From contig OX485806.1 in assembly GCA_950295325.1 (NCBI GenBank), positions 51,703,169-51,767,168 of the forward strand: 64,000 nucleotides of DNA. The letters are read 5' to 3'. The notes beneath the pieces were generated by a model that was given only the letters and a program-made list of their open reading frames with translations, was not told where the DNA came from and made no database searches. The translations under genes and the position numbers were made by a program. This document shows positions 24,110 to 36,232 of this stretch, piece after piece (position 1 is the first letter of the stretch; every line of letters starts with the position of its first letter). This DNA is from Polytrichum commune (taxonomy: Eukaryota > Streptophyta > Polytrichopsida > Polytrichales > Polytrichaceae).

Positions 24110-24530
24110 AATTCATCACACATATAATGCACAAGTTATAGAAGAATAAACAAGCCGTAATAACATCTAAGATAATTCTTACTGACATATCAATCCTCTA
24201 TAATAACATTTTACATTTTCCCTTCAAGATGTCAAATGCAAGTTCAACTTCCATTTGAGTGCTTGATTGGATAAAAAAATTATATTGTTTTTCTCTTAAG
24301 AGATTTGTCTTTTCTTCTTTAAAAAATAAATAAAATCATGGACACATTGAATATGCAACATTTTCAATGAATTTTTATGGTAAAATATCCTATTCATAGT
24401 TTTTTTTTTAAGTTTTTTTTTTTTGAAATAATTACCAATCATGTATACTTTTAGCCCAACCAAAACCATAATCCTCAAATTTGCATTCAAAATCCATGGC
24501 TTCCTCCACTATCAATTTATGCCATAAATC
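24110..24530 (-). pseudogene. PIF/Harbinger transposase C-terminal relic
   Basis: The minus strand reads EDYGFGWAKSIHDW (about 24450-24410), then a frame with VELAFDILKGKCKMLL and DVITACLFFYNLCI down to about 24120. This matches the end of DDE_Tnp_4 transposases, where V-E-R-A-F-G-I-L-K contains the catalytic Glu and a conserved V-T-A-C-I-V-L-H-N-L-C helix follows. Stops and frameshifts break it, and poly-A expansion occurs near 24400. The catalytic Asp blocks were not found. Confidence 0.6.
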
Positions 24531-26242
24531 TGGCTTAAGTAATTGGCCGCATCCAGCACGTGCATAGCCTCCCTTCTTCTCCTCATCTATGCCTCCCATT
24601 CATCATCTAATTCGTCAGTATCGAATTCTATGCATGCAATACCGCAAAAACCTATGTCCTAAAGGTCAGTTGTAATCATGTTCACATAAATGTTTGCTTA
24701 CCATGTTGTAAAGCCACAATGTCTACCTACACTTTAAAATATAAGTGGTACGTTTTAAAATATAAGTGGAGTGCAAAACCTCCATGTTGTTGACACCTAT
24801 ATTGAAATTGATACAAAAATATCTTCATACAAAATGTAGTCTTATACAAAATTTGAAGCTTGTCGGTCAAGGACATTAGTGTTATTCTTGATACATACCA
24901 CATGAGGAAAGGCGAAGTTTTTGCTAGCATAGACATTGTTCCAAAGAGGTTGTTCAATACACCTCACCAGATTAATGCCCCTCTTCAAGGGATGCCTTCT
25001 GTGTAGACATAAGTTGTTGAATGTTGTCTTGCGAGGGAGCCTTGTGGTGCCGACACATAGAGTGCAATTGCAAATCATGTTTGTGTATCCTGCGATGTGT
25101 GCATGTACTTCCTCTCTTACCCATGATTTCTTGTCTCTTTGAAATTCTTGGTTTATCAGTTAGCGGTCTTCTCGCAGGGGTCTCCATCATTAGCTGCAAG
25201 GACATTCCCATGGAGTTATAATTAAAAATTGGATATAGACATAGCACTATCCAAGACTAAACAATAAGTTGTATGTACTGCAAAATGATGTGTTCACTGA
25301 AAATAACTCATTTCTAGACTTTGAAGAACAAGTTCAAGGTCTAGTAGAAGGGCATTTGACTTCACTTACATGGAACTTGGAGGTTGCTGAAAGTGTACAG
25401 TGCTCACATGCCCTACATTTTCCATACGCTACACTGGACCACAAACCAAATTGGCTCTGTATTAGAAAATAACTGGAGTTATATTCATCTATGAAGTCTA
25501 GGCATTTTTATAATTGTTGTTGTGCAAACAACAATTGCAAATTTGGGATACATGTAACCTAGTCCCAAGTATTTTGAGTTACATACTCAATACAAAGCAA
25601 TCTGAAACTAGAATGAATCAGAAAACCAAATAACACAAGAGGCAATAGCCACACGGTGGCAAGCCATATGGGCAGAGGCCATGCATAACAATCTATGTAT
25701 TTGGAGGAAGCCACTTTCCACATCTTCACTAACTACTTCATCAATCCCCATGGGCGGCAATATCCTTATCAGTTTCTGCTCTTGATCTCCACATATAACA
25801 AAAATACTCAAGAAAATTGTTGTATATCATGTGTACTAAGACCTCAATTTTGGAACGAGAACCATGAGAGATATGACTATAACCTGTATCCAAGAAATGA
25901 GCACAACAGGTCCATGTTAAGAGCAATCCCATTCATTATGCACTTCAATGTGGCATTTCACCAGAAGACACATCCGCATAAAAATCGGCAAAACCAGTAG
26001 GAAGAAAGAATCGTGGGTTGGATGTGCTGTGCATACCTTCCATTATCTTTTCAAATAGTCATGCCGTGGGTATGTCCTTTAAGCTTTGGTTGGTATCACT
26101 CCACAAAAAAATGCTAGGAATATGACACTGAATGTTCAATTGCACCTGCTCAAAAGTACCTTAGTTGTACTGAGAAATGCTCTTTGGCCCCTTGGTTGAT
26201 ATAAATTGAGGTACACATATCATTCTTCTTCTATAGACTCAC
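24531..26242. other. No firmly recognised gene
   Basis: Contains several open frames of 60-100 codons on both strands (for example 25695-26000 plus, and 25811-25608 minus with ILPPMGIDEVVSEDVESGF). The latter could be an exon of the minus-strand gene proposed at 26243-28850. None has a domain signature. Confidence 0.3.
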
Positions 26243-28850
26243 ATTGCAAAAGAACTGGGCCACACAGAGGCTAACATCCCAGAGGTTTCCATCACCTATA
26301 ACAACCCGGAGGTTGCCTGTGCCTACTACCAATGCATGTACAGTGGATGCTTTTAAAATGTCAAGTGTGCAAAGGCAAAGGCCTGAGACCATGGACGACT
26401 TACCTTGAAACATGCTTTGTAGGTGTCAGGTTGTAATTTGGCTTAAACCTAAGAATGTAGGTCTCACCATACTATAATCCTAAAATCTATACAGTTATGA
26501 ATAGTGCAATGCATACAAAACATCATTGACAGAAACCATTCTACAACACCACATCAACCTTGCAACAAGTATTACCAGTTGATAGGAGACACCCCAAGTA
26601 GGAAAATTTCACTCTTTTAGTCTCGTATCCATCAGCACACTTGGTTGCACAATGCAACAACAGAACTCTACATCAATATCATACAAATCAAAACCTTAAA
26701 ATGACCAGAGAAGCATGGAAATAGGTAGCTTCAGAAACCACTAGTATGACCTGAAGAATATCAAAATTCACGGCATGCTATGTTTGCACATGACATGCAC
26801 TAGCAATGATGTGAATACCCAGTAGAAGGCTCTGCAGAACGATACAAAAACAAATTCGTCAACTAGTGAAGCAGAGACATCTGCAACATATGTTGTCGGC
26901 CAAACGATCAAAATCAGCATAAAGGTCAATATCTGAGGTTATCCATGACAATAAGAGTAACCACCAGCTTCGACAAGAAATGTATCAGTATGGATTGAAT
27001 TGTCATGAGGTAATTATCATGACCTAAATACATAACCTGTTTGAGAGTGTATCTGAACATGCAATAATTACAAGCCATTGACTTCAAGCTGTCAGAGAGA
27101 TTATATTTCAAAGACCAATAAGCTTAAATGAGAACCCCAATTTGACACATGTTGGTGATGAGAGATACCATGGTATTCATGAGCCAATATTGCATCTTCT
27201 GTGGACTTCGCTCCTCCAGCATCATGCAGACATGTATAAAGTTTCTGATAAGCCCTGTACAATATACATATTCAAGGACAATCATCAAAGATAACATCAG
27301 GAAATATTTGACTACAGAAATATGCAGTATGGTGAAAAAAACTCGTTGCCAATACATATGTAATCAACCAGTTTCGACCAATACATATCCCTTTAACTTC
27401 ATAAGATCTTCACACTAGAATGTCCACCATCCGTCGTGTTGCTCACAGTAACGAGATATCAATCGTGCGGCTGGTTACCACACCCTCTGGCCTACGGGGT
27501 AAATGAAAAATTCCACTTGAAGACAGAACGTTCATGGCAACCAGAACATAATAGAGATCAACAAAGCCTTTGAAATGTATTGTGTATACTTAATGAAGAC
27601 TATGATTGTAAATGAAGTAAGAGGATCTACCTATTTCGAGGACGTGCATTGTGCAATGGAGGAGAGACTTCTGAAACCACATACTGGTCCAAATAACCAC
27701 TTCTGAACATAAATTGTTGGAGCCCAGATTAACCTCCTGTTCCTAACACCTCGCCTCATATCTCCTGATGGGCCAGCCCCACAGATATCACCTTGGAACA
27801 ATTCCACAGAGTTCCATTGTCCTGATTATTTTTCGGAGAGCACTTTAGATTTTCCATGGCCCATACACAGCAAGCGTGATAAAGTACAGATAGATTATGT
27901 ACAGCTCACCGAAGCCACATAAGGAGACAAATACATTATCCATTCTGCTTCAAGGATGCCAATGACAGAAGAGAATACATAAATGCTGCCAGGGGCCGTG
28001 GTGAGGATGTCCGAGCTTTTTTAAGTCAAAAATTTGCGAACGGCCCAGGAAGGCATCTTAAAAGTACAACCCGACTTCCCTTGGTGTTAACTTTTGGGAA
28101 CACAACTCCCTCCAACGTATCACGACAACAGATTGATTCCATCATTAAAATAATCTACGTTTCATTATAAAGCATAGGGTACGGCAGGCCCTGCTGCAAG
28201 GGCAAGTACTAATACTTTGTGTACACTTCTCAAGCAATTAGGTCGAGTACCATGCGACCAACCATGGTAGAATTTGATAAGTGTAGGGTACTCATATCGA
28301 AACCAATTGGCAAGCCAATCAAACTTCATCATCATCATCATAATCTATATTCAGCCATATCTAAAAAAAATTAAAAATTAAAATCTGGTGCTCATATATA
28401 CGAAACCCAAAAGGTGGACTCCACTGTTGCCATGAATTCCCTTCGCAATTTGTAATGTACACTTAGGCGTTATGTAGCAGTCTAGGACATGCAAATCTGC
28501 AACTATGACTGCTCCATATTTACGACGGAATTTCACACGAAAAATTCAGACTTGCAACGTAAACTCTGCATTCCTCAGTATTGTGCATGTCGTGCTTGGA
28601 TCTTACCTTTAGGGTGGGAAGAGGGGAGACGGAGTTGGCGAATTGACGTGCCTTCTTCAGTTCGAAAAGCTTTACAGGCAGATCATGGTTACCATCAGTG
28701 CCAAAAACAGATCTGCTCCTAGAGTCCAGCACAGAGGATGGCGAAGTTTTGGGATCCTGTAGATCCTTGACTCGAAGACGTCCGCGTCGTACTGCACCGG
28801 TTACCTCCAATCCGACATTTGATTCTCGAAGAATAAGTTCAGTTCGTTGT
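26243..28850 (-). CDS. Probable multi-exon host gene, function unknown
   Basis: Several minus-strand segments look like short exons bounded by plausible splice signals. The best is 28850-28607: acceptor ACAATTGCAG|AC, donor CTAAAG|GTAAGA, encoding GLEVTGAVRRGRLRVKDLQD and VKLFELKKARQFANSVSPLP. Further candidates are at about 27257-27170 (acceptor TTGTACAG, text LYTCLHDAGGAKSTEDAILA), about 26935-26880 (DIDLYADFDRLADNI), 26448-26404 (FKPNYNLTPTKHVS, donor CAAG|GTAAGT) and 26349-26243 (NLRVVIGDGNLWDVSLCVAQ, donor AAT|GTGAGT). Codon phases do not join in every pair, so some exons or borders are missing or wrong. I do not recognise the protein. The open 5' region to about 29320 may be its leader. 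Confidence 0.35.
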
Positions 28851-30500
28851 CTGCAATTGTGTGAGTCACCATGACTCCGGTCAAATTAACAAAGCGTAAA
28901 CAAGAATCTTATGCTCAAAGCCCACGCAAGAATCCCTTTCAAAGGTAGAGGCCAAACATTAAAACTTGGATCGCAGAAGAAGTCCCACCCAAAAAAACCT
29001 GCAAACTTCTGTGAGCATCAAAAGCTAGAGGGGGAATTTTGAAAATACGTGCACTCCTTGACTCGGAAAAACCCATCTGAGTCAGCAGCGAGACGAACAC
29101 CCATGTATCACTCCCCAACCAGCTGAAAACAAACGCAGCAATATCCTTGGTTAGAAACCCCAAGTAGTCTGTATAAGATCGCTCGCTCGCTGTCTACCTC
29201 TAACAGAAGGGACGAACCCAAACTTAAGGTAAGGTAAGGTAACGTGACACAATGATAGTGTAAGTTAAGTGATAACTTCTTCGCCACTTTTCTCCATGAA
29301 TCCTCCTCCCCCTGAGTATGCACTCGACCTACATTTCAAGTGTTGCACCTACCACCACCAGAACAAGGCAGCGGCAGCAACGGCAATCGAAGTTTTAGCT
29401 CCTTGGAAAACTTTTGCCTTCACCGAAATTATGAATGATAACTTAATCCAAAAAGGCATGGGACAGAAGCTTCACCGCTTCGTTATCGACTGGGATGACC
29501 CCCGAATGTTTCTGAAATGACCAGAGTAGTAAGTAGCATCAACAGTCATCCACACCAATTGATGTCTTCGAGGTATGAAAATGAACCACAGCAAAAGTAG
29601 ACAAACTCATTGGATCGCCAAAGCTCGATCAATGGACAGTGAGAACCAGTCGCTAGTTACAGATGAAGCGGTTGGATTTTTAAGACTTCTGGAAAACCAC
29701 CGATTACTTTAGAGAATATACCGGGGAGATTTTTGGGCATAATCAGTGGAGATTGTAGTGTCTACAAGTACAACAGGTTGCATGTTTACATCTTTCCGTT
29801 GTCTTCATGAATGTGAGGTATATTCTCTAAAGTGATCGGTGGCTTTCCTGAAGCCTTCAGCTTCAACCGGGTATTCTCATACTCAACCGGTTCATCTGCA
29901 ACTAGCGGTCTGTTTTCCCCGCTCATTGCCACGGTGGCCTGAGGTAATCACAACATAGAGCAGAACATTGTTCAGCCTCCTCCAACTTGTACCCGCAACT
30001 CAAAGGTAATTAAATAACCTCAAGATGAGAAGTTATGAAACTGGCAGCTTTGATAGTCCACATTGTCTTGCCAATTACAAGTCGGTGGAAGTGCATCCGC
30101 CCAGCAGCTGGCTCTCAACAGTGCCTCTTCACGCTGATTGATTTCATGTCCTTTGTGTGTGCTGTCGCCACAGCAATTCTCGGACTTGTACAAACGCTCT
30201 ACTATCTGCCTGCTTAGAATCGATTGAGCGCAATATGGTCGAGGAAACCGCGAAGGAATCGACCAATGTTGACAGTTCCAAAGCTGCGGGTGCGGGGACA
30301 ACAGCAGGCACCGGCACTCAAAGTCATTCCCCGCCATAATGGGTGCCACTTGACTTATGATCGCGGCAGGTAAGCTAATAACAGTAGTGCACACAGTAGT
30401 GGTGGAGAGGTCACTTTGCACTGCGAAGAAGACCACAGGAAGTGTAGAGCAACATGGATTTGCAAGTAACGCACACTTAAAATTTCCCCTGACCGCCAAG
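28851..30500. other. Intergenic region with a hairpin and unassigned frames
   Basis: Holds the inverted repeat at 29686-29853, a plus-strand frame 29269-29520 (APWKTFAFTEIMNDN, then QKLHRFVIDWDDPRM) and a 159-codon minus-strand frame (30499-30020) rich in Cys. Neither frame has a motif I can name. A GGTAA repeat is near 29228. The TAA target site of MITE copy 2 is at 30502-30504. Confidence 0.3.
29686..29853. repeat. 37-bp arm inverted repeat (hairpin)
   Basis: The arm at 29686-29722 pairs with 29817-29853 with three mismatches, leaving a 94-nt loop. The arms share ACTTTAGAGAATATACC. No flanking target duplication is evident, so it may be a small foldback or a microRNA-precursor-like structure. 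No known mature microRNA was recognised. Confidence 0.65.
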
Positions 30501-30781
30501 CTAATGCCCCCTTCCCACCTGACTTTACCAAATAACCAAAGTTTTCTCCTAAAGCCTGCGTAAACCTCTCTCGGTTATAGCAGAGGCATTCGGCTATCCC
30601 AATGCACCTACAAGAATTTGCTCCGGAGATTTTTGAGTAGATTTTAGTTAAGTAGTTTTCACATAGGTTCATTGTTTTATCTACCAAGCAATGAATGTTG
30701 GATAGTTTTTGTCTCATCCCCAAATGCCTTACTACTCATCTATCTTATCATCGGTTTTTGTTAATGAAGCTCCTTTAGCCC

Positions 30782-31715
30782 GCCATACGCTAAAGAACCC
30801 CTATCGAGCTCTGTGCGCCTAAGAATTTGCATCCCCTGACCCAGGTCTCAATGCCCAAACCATAACTTTCTAGACCTGCCCACACTGTTGCCCGCACCTA
30901 GCCTCACCAGATGGTACCTTGGACGGAGTTAGCTCCAAAACAACGTTAGTCATCCTTCGAGCCATGGACCTTCCTCTAAGCATTGGGAACATTCCGTGCT
31001 TCCTTCCCATCGGTTCTCAACCACATTTGCTAATGTTTCATGCAAACGACATCTGCGGATGTGCTATGCACTTAGATATGTAGAATGTGTTATGCATCGA
31101 AATCTCAGCAATATGTTGTGCGCCAATCCCAAATCTACAAATGTGTTATGCACTAAATCCAAATTTACAAATGTGTTATGTGTCATATTCATATTTACCA
31201 ATGTGTCATGCACGAGATCCAACTTAACAAATATGTCATGTGTCATATTCATATTTACAAATGTGTCATACGTCGTATTCAGATTTACAAATGTGTGATG
31301 CGTCATCTTCATATTTATGAATGTGTCATAAACTAGATCTAGATATACAAATGTGTCATGCACTAGATCCAGATTTGTGAATGTGTCATGCATCATATTC
31401 AAATGTACAAATGTGTCATGTACTACATCCAGATTTGCAAATGTGTCATGCACCAGATCCAAATTTATAAATGTGTTATGTATTAGGTCTACATTTATAA
31501 ATGTATTGTACACCCGATCCAGATTTGCGAATGTGTCATGCATCATATTCAAATGTACAAATGTGTCATGTACTACATCCAGATTTGCAAACATGTCATG
31601 CACCATATCCAAATCTATAAATGTGTTATGCACTAGGTCTACAGTTATAGATGTGTTGTGCACCAAATCCAGATTTACAAATATGTTATGCACTAGATCT
31701 ACAAATGTGTTGTGC
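30782..31715 (+). repeat. Left terminal inverted repeat of the MULE, with 30-bp array
   Basis: The reverse complement of 41885-42614 matches this region closely from the end inward through about 30782-31340. The inner part in both copies is an array of the same 30-bp unit, but the arrays differ in length. Confidence 0.82.
31081..31704 (+). repeat. Array of about 21 30-bp units in the MULE left terminus
   Basis: Units keep an exact 30-bp register; the consensus begins ATGTGTCATGCACTAGATCC and ends AGATTTACAA. A higher-order repeat of five units (150 bp) is visible: 31351-31500 is repeated at 31501-31650, with two units identical. Because 30 is a multiple of three, long open frames with a ten-residue repeat occur on both strands (229 codons on the minus strand). 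I take these as by-products, not genes. Confidence 0.9.
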
Positions 31716-34700
31716 AACAAAATTAATAGATCTAGTCTTATTAGTGCTAGCAACTACTTCGTACAAATAATGATTGTAATGAAATGATCTTTCTCTCTTA
31801 GCATGTGATGCAATAATTTCATAGCTTAGTGCACACATTTCTTTTGCCCCGTATTACATACACATGATTTGTAGATTGTGTATGAGTATTTTTTTTCACA
31901 CTCTATTTGATTATGTACTAGTAGATGATGTGGTCTTATGAGATTTGCTACATTTCATAATTAGGATGATTCACTACAATCTATTGTTCATAATAATGTA
32001 GATTATAATTATTTTGTACCTCTTTGCTTGGATCATCACTAATGAGTCTTATGAATCTCTAATTAGTCAGTTAATGTGGTTGGTTTAATAACGCAAACTT
32101 GTTGATCTAATAATATATATCCGCCTACACATTACATATTAATTTGCTGAGTTTTGTGGTTGTAACATAAATTACGAAGACATGGTTGGAAACATGTTGT
32201 AGTTTGTGTAAAACACTTGCAATTTTAATTATAGGAGAATCAACTTCATGGACCTCAAATCCAACTGAGACAGACAACAAAGATCCCAAAGTTTATTCGA
32301 TTGTTTTTCAAGTTGTACATGCAGATGTGATAATGAGATTACAAGAATCGATTCAATATCCACCACGAGGCCCATTCGCCTTTGAGGACCTCTAGTGGAC
32401 TCAACAAGTTTTGTCTGGAAATGGTCATTAGAACACCATCAACTATGCAGTCATACCCTGGGAGAGGCTTCTTGACTTCATAGTTGGTGAACAAAATAAT
32501 GACCTTTTTCCATGCAAGTTTACCAAGGAAATTATCAAGAAAAATCTTTCAAATTCCCTCAGCAATCCAAGAGCCAACAATCCTAGCATTGCAACCAGGT
32601 AATGTTATCCATTTCAATCCTCTCAATTGGCCATTTTTCAAATTAATGCACCATCGCCTATTCATTCTATTGCTTGGATGTAAATCATGAAGTTTAAAGG
32701 CCTTAAATTATAATTGTTGTCTCCATCTATACATTGAGTCTCTAATTTGAGTGATTCAAGCTTGATAATAGCAAACATCAATAATTAGGATGTTATGTGA
32801 CAAATCGACAACCAAATTATCAATGCTTAACATTCTCTATCGTATTTAGATATAGATGCAACTTTGGGCCAGAGGATAAGACAAAGATCGTTCCACATGA
32901 CATGCTAGCGCTCCTAAAATCTACGCAAAAAAATATAAAAATAAACCATATGAAAATAAAGCCAAGCAAGGCCACAAGACTATCCCCGACTATGACGTTT
33001 TCTCTATTAATCGCAAGACGGGCCAAAAAATACAAAGGATTGGGAAAACTCTGACAGGTGTGTTCATTAAGCGTGGGTGTCTTTGTTGTTTTGTTGCGAA
33101 GAGGCCTTATCTTGATGGCTCATTATATCAACTCATATATGAGTTATAAATCATACAAATAAAGATGAACAACTGTGTCATGGAAGTACAATGGTTGGTT
33201 TTCCTCGTGCATTAGGGTCAAATATTTTTGAAGACATGAAACTTTGCATAGAGCAGATGCATGCCTTGGGATTATCTCTAGCTCAAAACATGAATCAATA
33301 CAAATAAAATGTGAAGGAGTTGGCAAAGTGTAACAAACGAGTGACAAAAGATGTTTTTTTGCGAGGTACGGAATATCTACAAGAAGAGAGCTGAAGAGTT
33401 GTGGGAAAAATACCCTTCGGATCCAATCAGCGTATGAATGTGCATACATGAGAACCCTGACTATGTGTTGTTTTATCAAGAACACTTTCTTCTAAACCTT
33501 AACAACATTAATCAAGAAGATATCCCATTCAACCTTGGAATTCAGACGGAATGGCAGCAACAGATGATGGTCAAATTTGGCCATAACAATGTAATTGCAA
33601 TCAACGCGACATTGGGAACCAACCAAACCAGGGTATGTTGCTAACTTTGACATTTAAACTTAAGAATTTATGTACAATCTATGCTAAAGTTTGCGTTATG
33701 AAATTTTTTTATCATCATTTTATTGATCTATTGGTTGTACAATATCCGCTTTATAAAGTCATGGTATTTGATAATTGGAGGAATGGGATACCGGTAGCAT
33801 TTTTTGTTGTATCACGAAATCATAAAGGTGATCTTAGATTTGTGTTTGATGTATTGCTTTGCAATGTTCAAACCTTTCACGAGACATGAAGTCCATCATC
33901 AATAATTGTTGACAATGCACAAGCCAAAATCAACACTCTCAGGTATATGCCTCTATGTTATGCATTATGTGATATGCATACATTGTGTTATGTATTTAAT
34001 GTGATATATATCATATGCATTGCATGTTTTGAAGTATGTGTCATGTTACATGTATTGTGCATTAAATATCGCATAAAAACAGTTGCAATATTGCTTAAAC
34101 ATCTATTGTGGGGTGATATAATGAATATCCATCTAAGGTTTTCATATGCATGTGTTATTAGTTCAGGGTCCTAGTTTTTCACACCATCATATGCGTAATT
34201 CATTGCAGTTTATAAATGTTTAAAAATTAATTATGAGTTTGATTCATTTTCTTTAGGAAAGTGTGGCCTTTTGCCCAAATTTTCCTATGCTTATGGTATG
34301 TGAGAAAAACATGGGCAAAAACTGCGGTAAAAAAAATTAACAACAAGGTTGAAATAGCAGTTGTTTTACAACAAATTGGACTTGTCATGTATGGAAAGGA
34401 GTGTTTCATTGATTATGATCCGATGTTATAATCACACGAACAACTCCGTGATATACAACATGATCATCCAAAAGTAGCGACATTCATGAAATACATGAAT
34501 GAAGTTTGGATATATAAAATTTCCATGTGGTATATCAACAGTCATAACATTGCACATGTTGGACTGAACACAAATGTTGCAATCAAGTCATATCACTCAA
34601 ATTTGAAAAGTATATTGAACTCTACGAAAGAACGTTTCGATGGCCGCTGCATGGATTGGCTAATTTATCATATTACTGGAGAGGTTGTCATCCATTATTA

Positions 34701-35086
34701 GTATGGCGTTCAGTGTAAGGCATTTGGATTCATTCGCAATCGCAACCAAGAGGGCATCGTCGCTTCAGCTATCAATCGAGCCGATGCCATACTAGATTTC
34801 ATCGTTCTGATATGCATTGATGATAATGTTGTGTCGCGGCCCGCATTTTCTTAAAATCTTAAGTAACCTTGTTTTAAGTTTAAAGAATAGGTTTGACCAA
34901 GGAAAACATAATAAGTAGAGTACTTTATAAGTAGATTGTTAGATAGGTTATTTAGAATTGAGAAGAAAAATTAAAATCCTTAAAGTAGTTAAAAACATCA
35001 AATTAAGTTAGTGTTAGGAATTCCGTTTCGACTTGGAAATCTTAGAGCGGAGCGGACCGCACAGGCGACGGTGGGCCGCAACCACC

Positions 35087-36232
35087 ATGGCGACCCAAAC
35101 TCGGAAGAGGATCGTGGACAAACCACTAGCCCTCCGCAAGGTGCACGTGGTCACCCCCACTGGTCGAGAGGAGAGCAATGAGTTGGAGGCAGATTTGAGG
35201 CGTATGGGCTGCCTCGGGTTATGGGAAAAATCTTGGAGAGTACGCTGTGAGGAGATGGTGAGGGAGTTGGTCATTGGGGAGGTGGACCAAGTTTACGCTT
35301 CCACCATCCGGGGCCGACCGGATAGGTGGAATGCGGAATTGTGGAGTAGGGTTTACGAGTTCAAGCAGGGAGGGGAAGGTATGGCCACTAAGAGAGAAGA
35401 TTGTATCAGGGACAAATTCTCCCAGAGGTTGGATCCCAAGTATGGCTACTTTGTGAAAGATTGTAAAGACGAGAGGAAAATGAGAATGTTAGCTTTTCTA
35501 GTGCCTATCTTTAGTCCGGAGAAGCCCTATAACATCACTCTTACCCTTGCTACCACCTTACTTCTTGCATACTCCGAGAAGAAGGTGGTGGATTGGGGAA
35601 GCATCATTGGGAAGTTGGTGTACAAGTTGGCAACCAACACTAAGTGCGGCCAACCTTCCTACATTGGGCCTTTCCTCTTCCATCTTTACACACACGGAAA
35701 CCTACTCACAAACGAAGAGGAAACCCAATGGACATCGTATCAGTTCATGCGGGAGCTCCAGACTACCGATTCGGAGCCGGAGATGGGTCATGAGGATTTG
35801 AAGGAGGAAGATGTGGTGGAGTTGAGCAACGAAGAGCGGCCCGTGACCAAAAAACGGAAATTAATGTTGGGAAATCGTGCGACACGGACCAGGTCCGCCA
35901 CCAAGCCCGTAGGAGGTGAAACCTCCACCTTCCCCTTGGAGGACAATCCGGTGGACTCCATTATCCGCGACTTGGAGGGAGTAGGGTCCCGAATTGTGGA
36001 ATATGAGCTGCAAATGCAACAAGTAGGAGAATTGGTGGGCAATCCTCCGCGGGAGAGTTTGGTTGCCGCAATACAGAAGGCCATCCAAGATCCGCGCCGG
36101 TTGCGAGAGCTGGAGCGTAACGTGGACCACTTTACTACGGAAAAGCGGAAGACCGCGGAGCGAGTGCGGAAGTTGGAGGCAAAACGAGAAAAACTCCTTA
36201 AGCAGGTAAATGATACCACCCTCACGGTATAA
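35087..36232 (+). CDS. 381-codon intact frame, plant transposon-associated protein
   Basis: The start ATG sits in ACCACCATGGCG, a strong plant initiation context; an open frame extends 18 codons upstream. The middle (about residues 105-225) has KREDCIRDKFSQRLDPKYGY and then a helical stretch MRMLAFLVPIFSPEKPYN, TLATTLLLAYSEKKVVDWGS, YIGPFLFHLYTHGNLLTNEE. In pattern this resembles the putative plant transposon protein domain found in gag-like ORFs of some plant LTR elements, but I could not confirm that. The C-terminus is basic with a coiled coil (RELERNV to REKLLKQ). It ends at a TAA directly followed by an in-frame continuation, so the intact length may be a truncation. Function unknown. Confidence 0.55.
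   Translation: MATQTRKRIVDKPLALRKVHVVTPTGREESNELEADLRRMGCLGLWEKSWRVRCEEMVRELVIGEVDQVYASTIRGRPDRWNAELWSRVYEFKQGGEGMATKREDCIRDKFSQRLDPKYGYFVKDCKDERKMRMLAFLVPIFSPEKPYNITLTLATTLLLAYSEKKVVDWGSIIGKLVYKLATNTKCGQPSYIGPFLFHLYTHGNLLTNEEETQWTSYQFMRELQTTDSEPEMGHEDLKEEDVVELSNEERPVTKKRKLMLGNRATRTRSATKPVGGETSTFPLEDNPVDSIIRDLEGVGSRIVEYELQMQQVGELVGNPPRESLVAAIQKAIQDPRRLRELERNVDHFTTEKRKTAERVRKLEAKREKLLKQVNDTTLTV

Noticed and set aside
30035-30217. Plus-strand membrane-like frame (VCAVATAILGLVQTLYYL)
   Set aside because: Single hydrophobic stretch in a 60-codon frame overlapping a longer antisense frame, with no family signature.
31081-31704. CRISPR-like array
   Set aside because: Units are contiguous diverged tandem repeats without spacers, in a plant transposon terminus.
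31064-31753. 229-codon minus-strand open frame as a gene
   Set aside because: It lies wholly in the 30-bp array and open frames exist on both strands; the period being a multiple of three explains it. Kept only as a finding to test.
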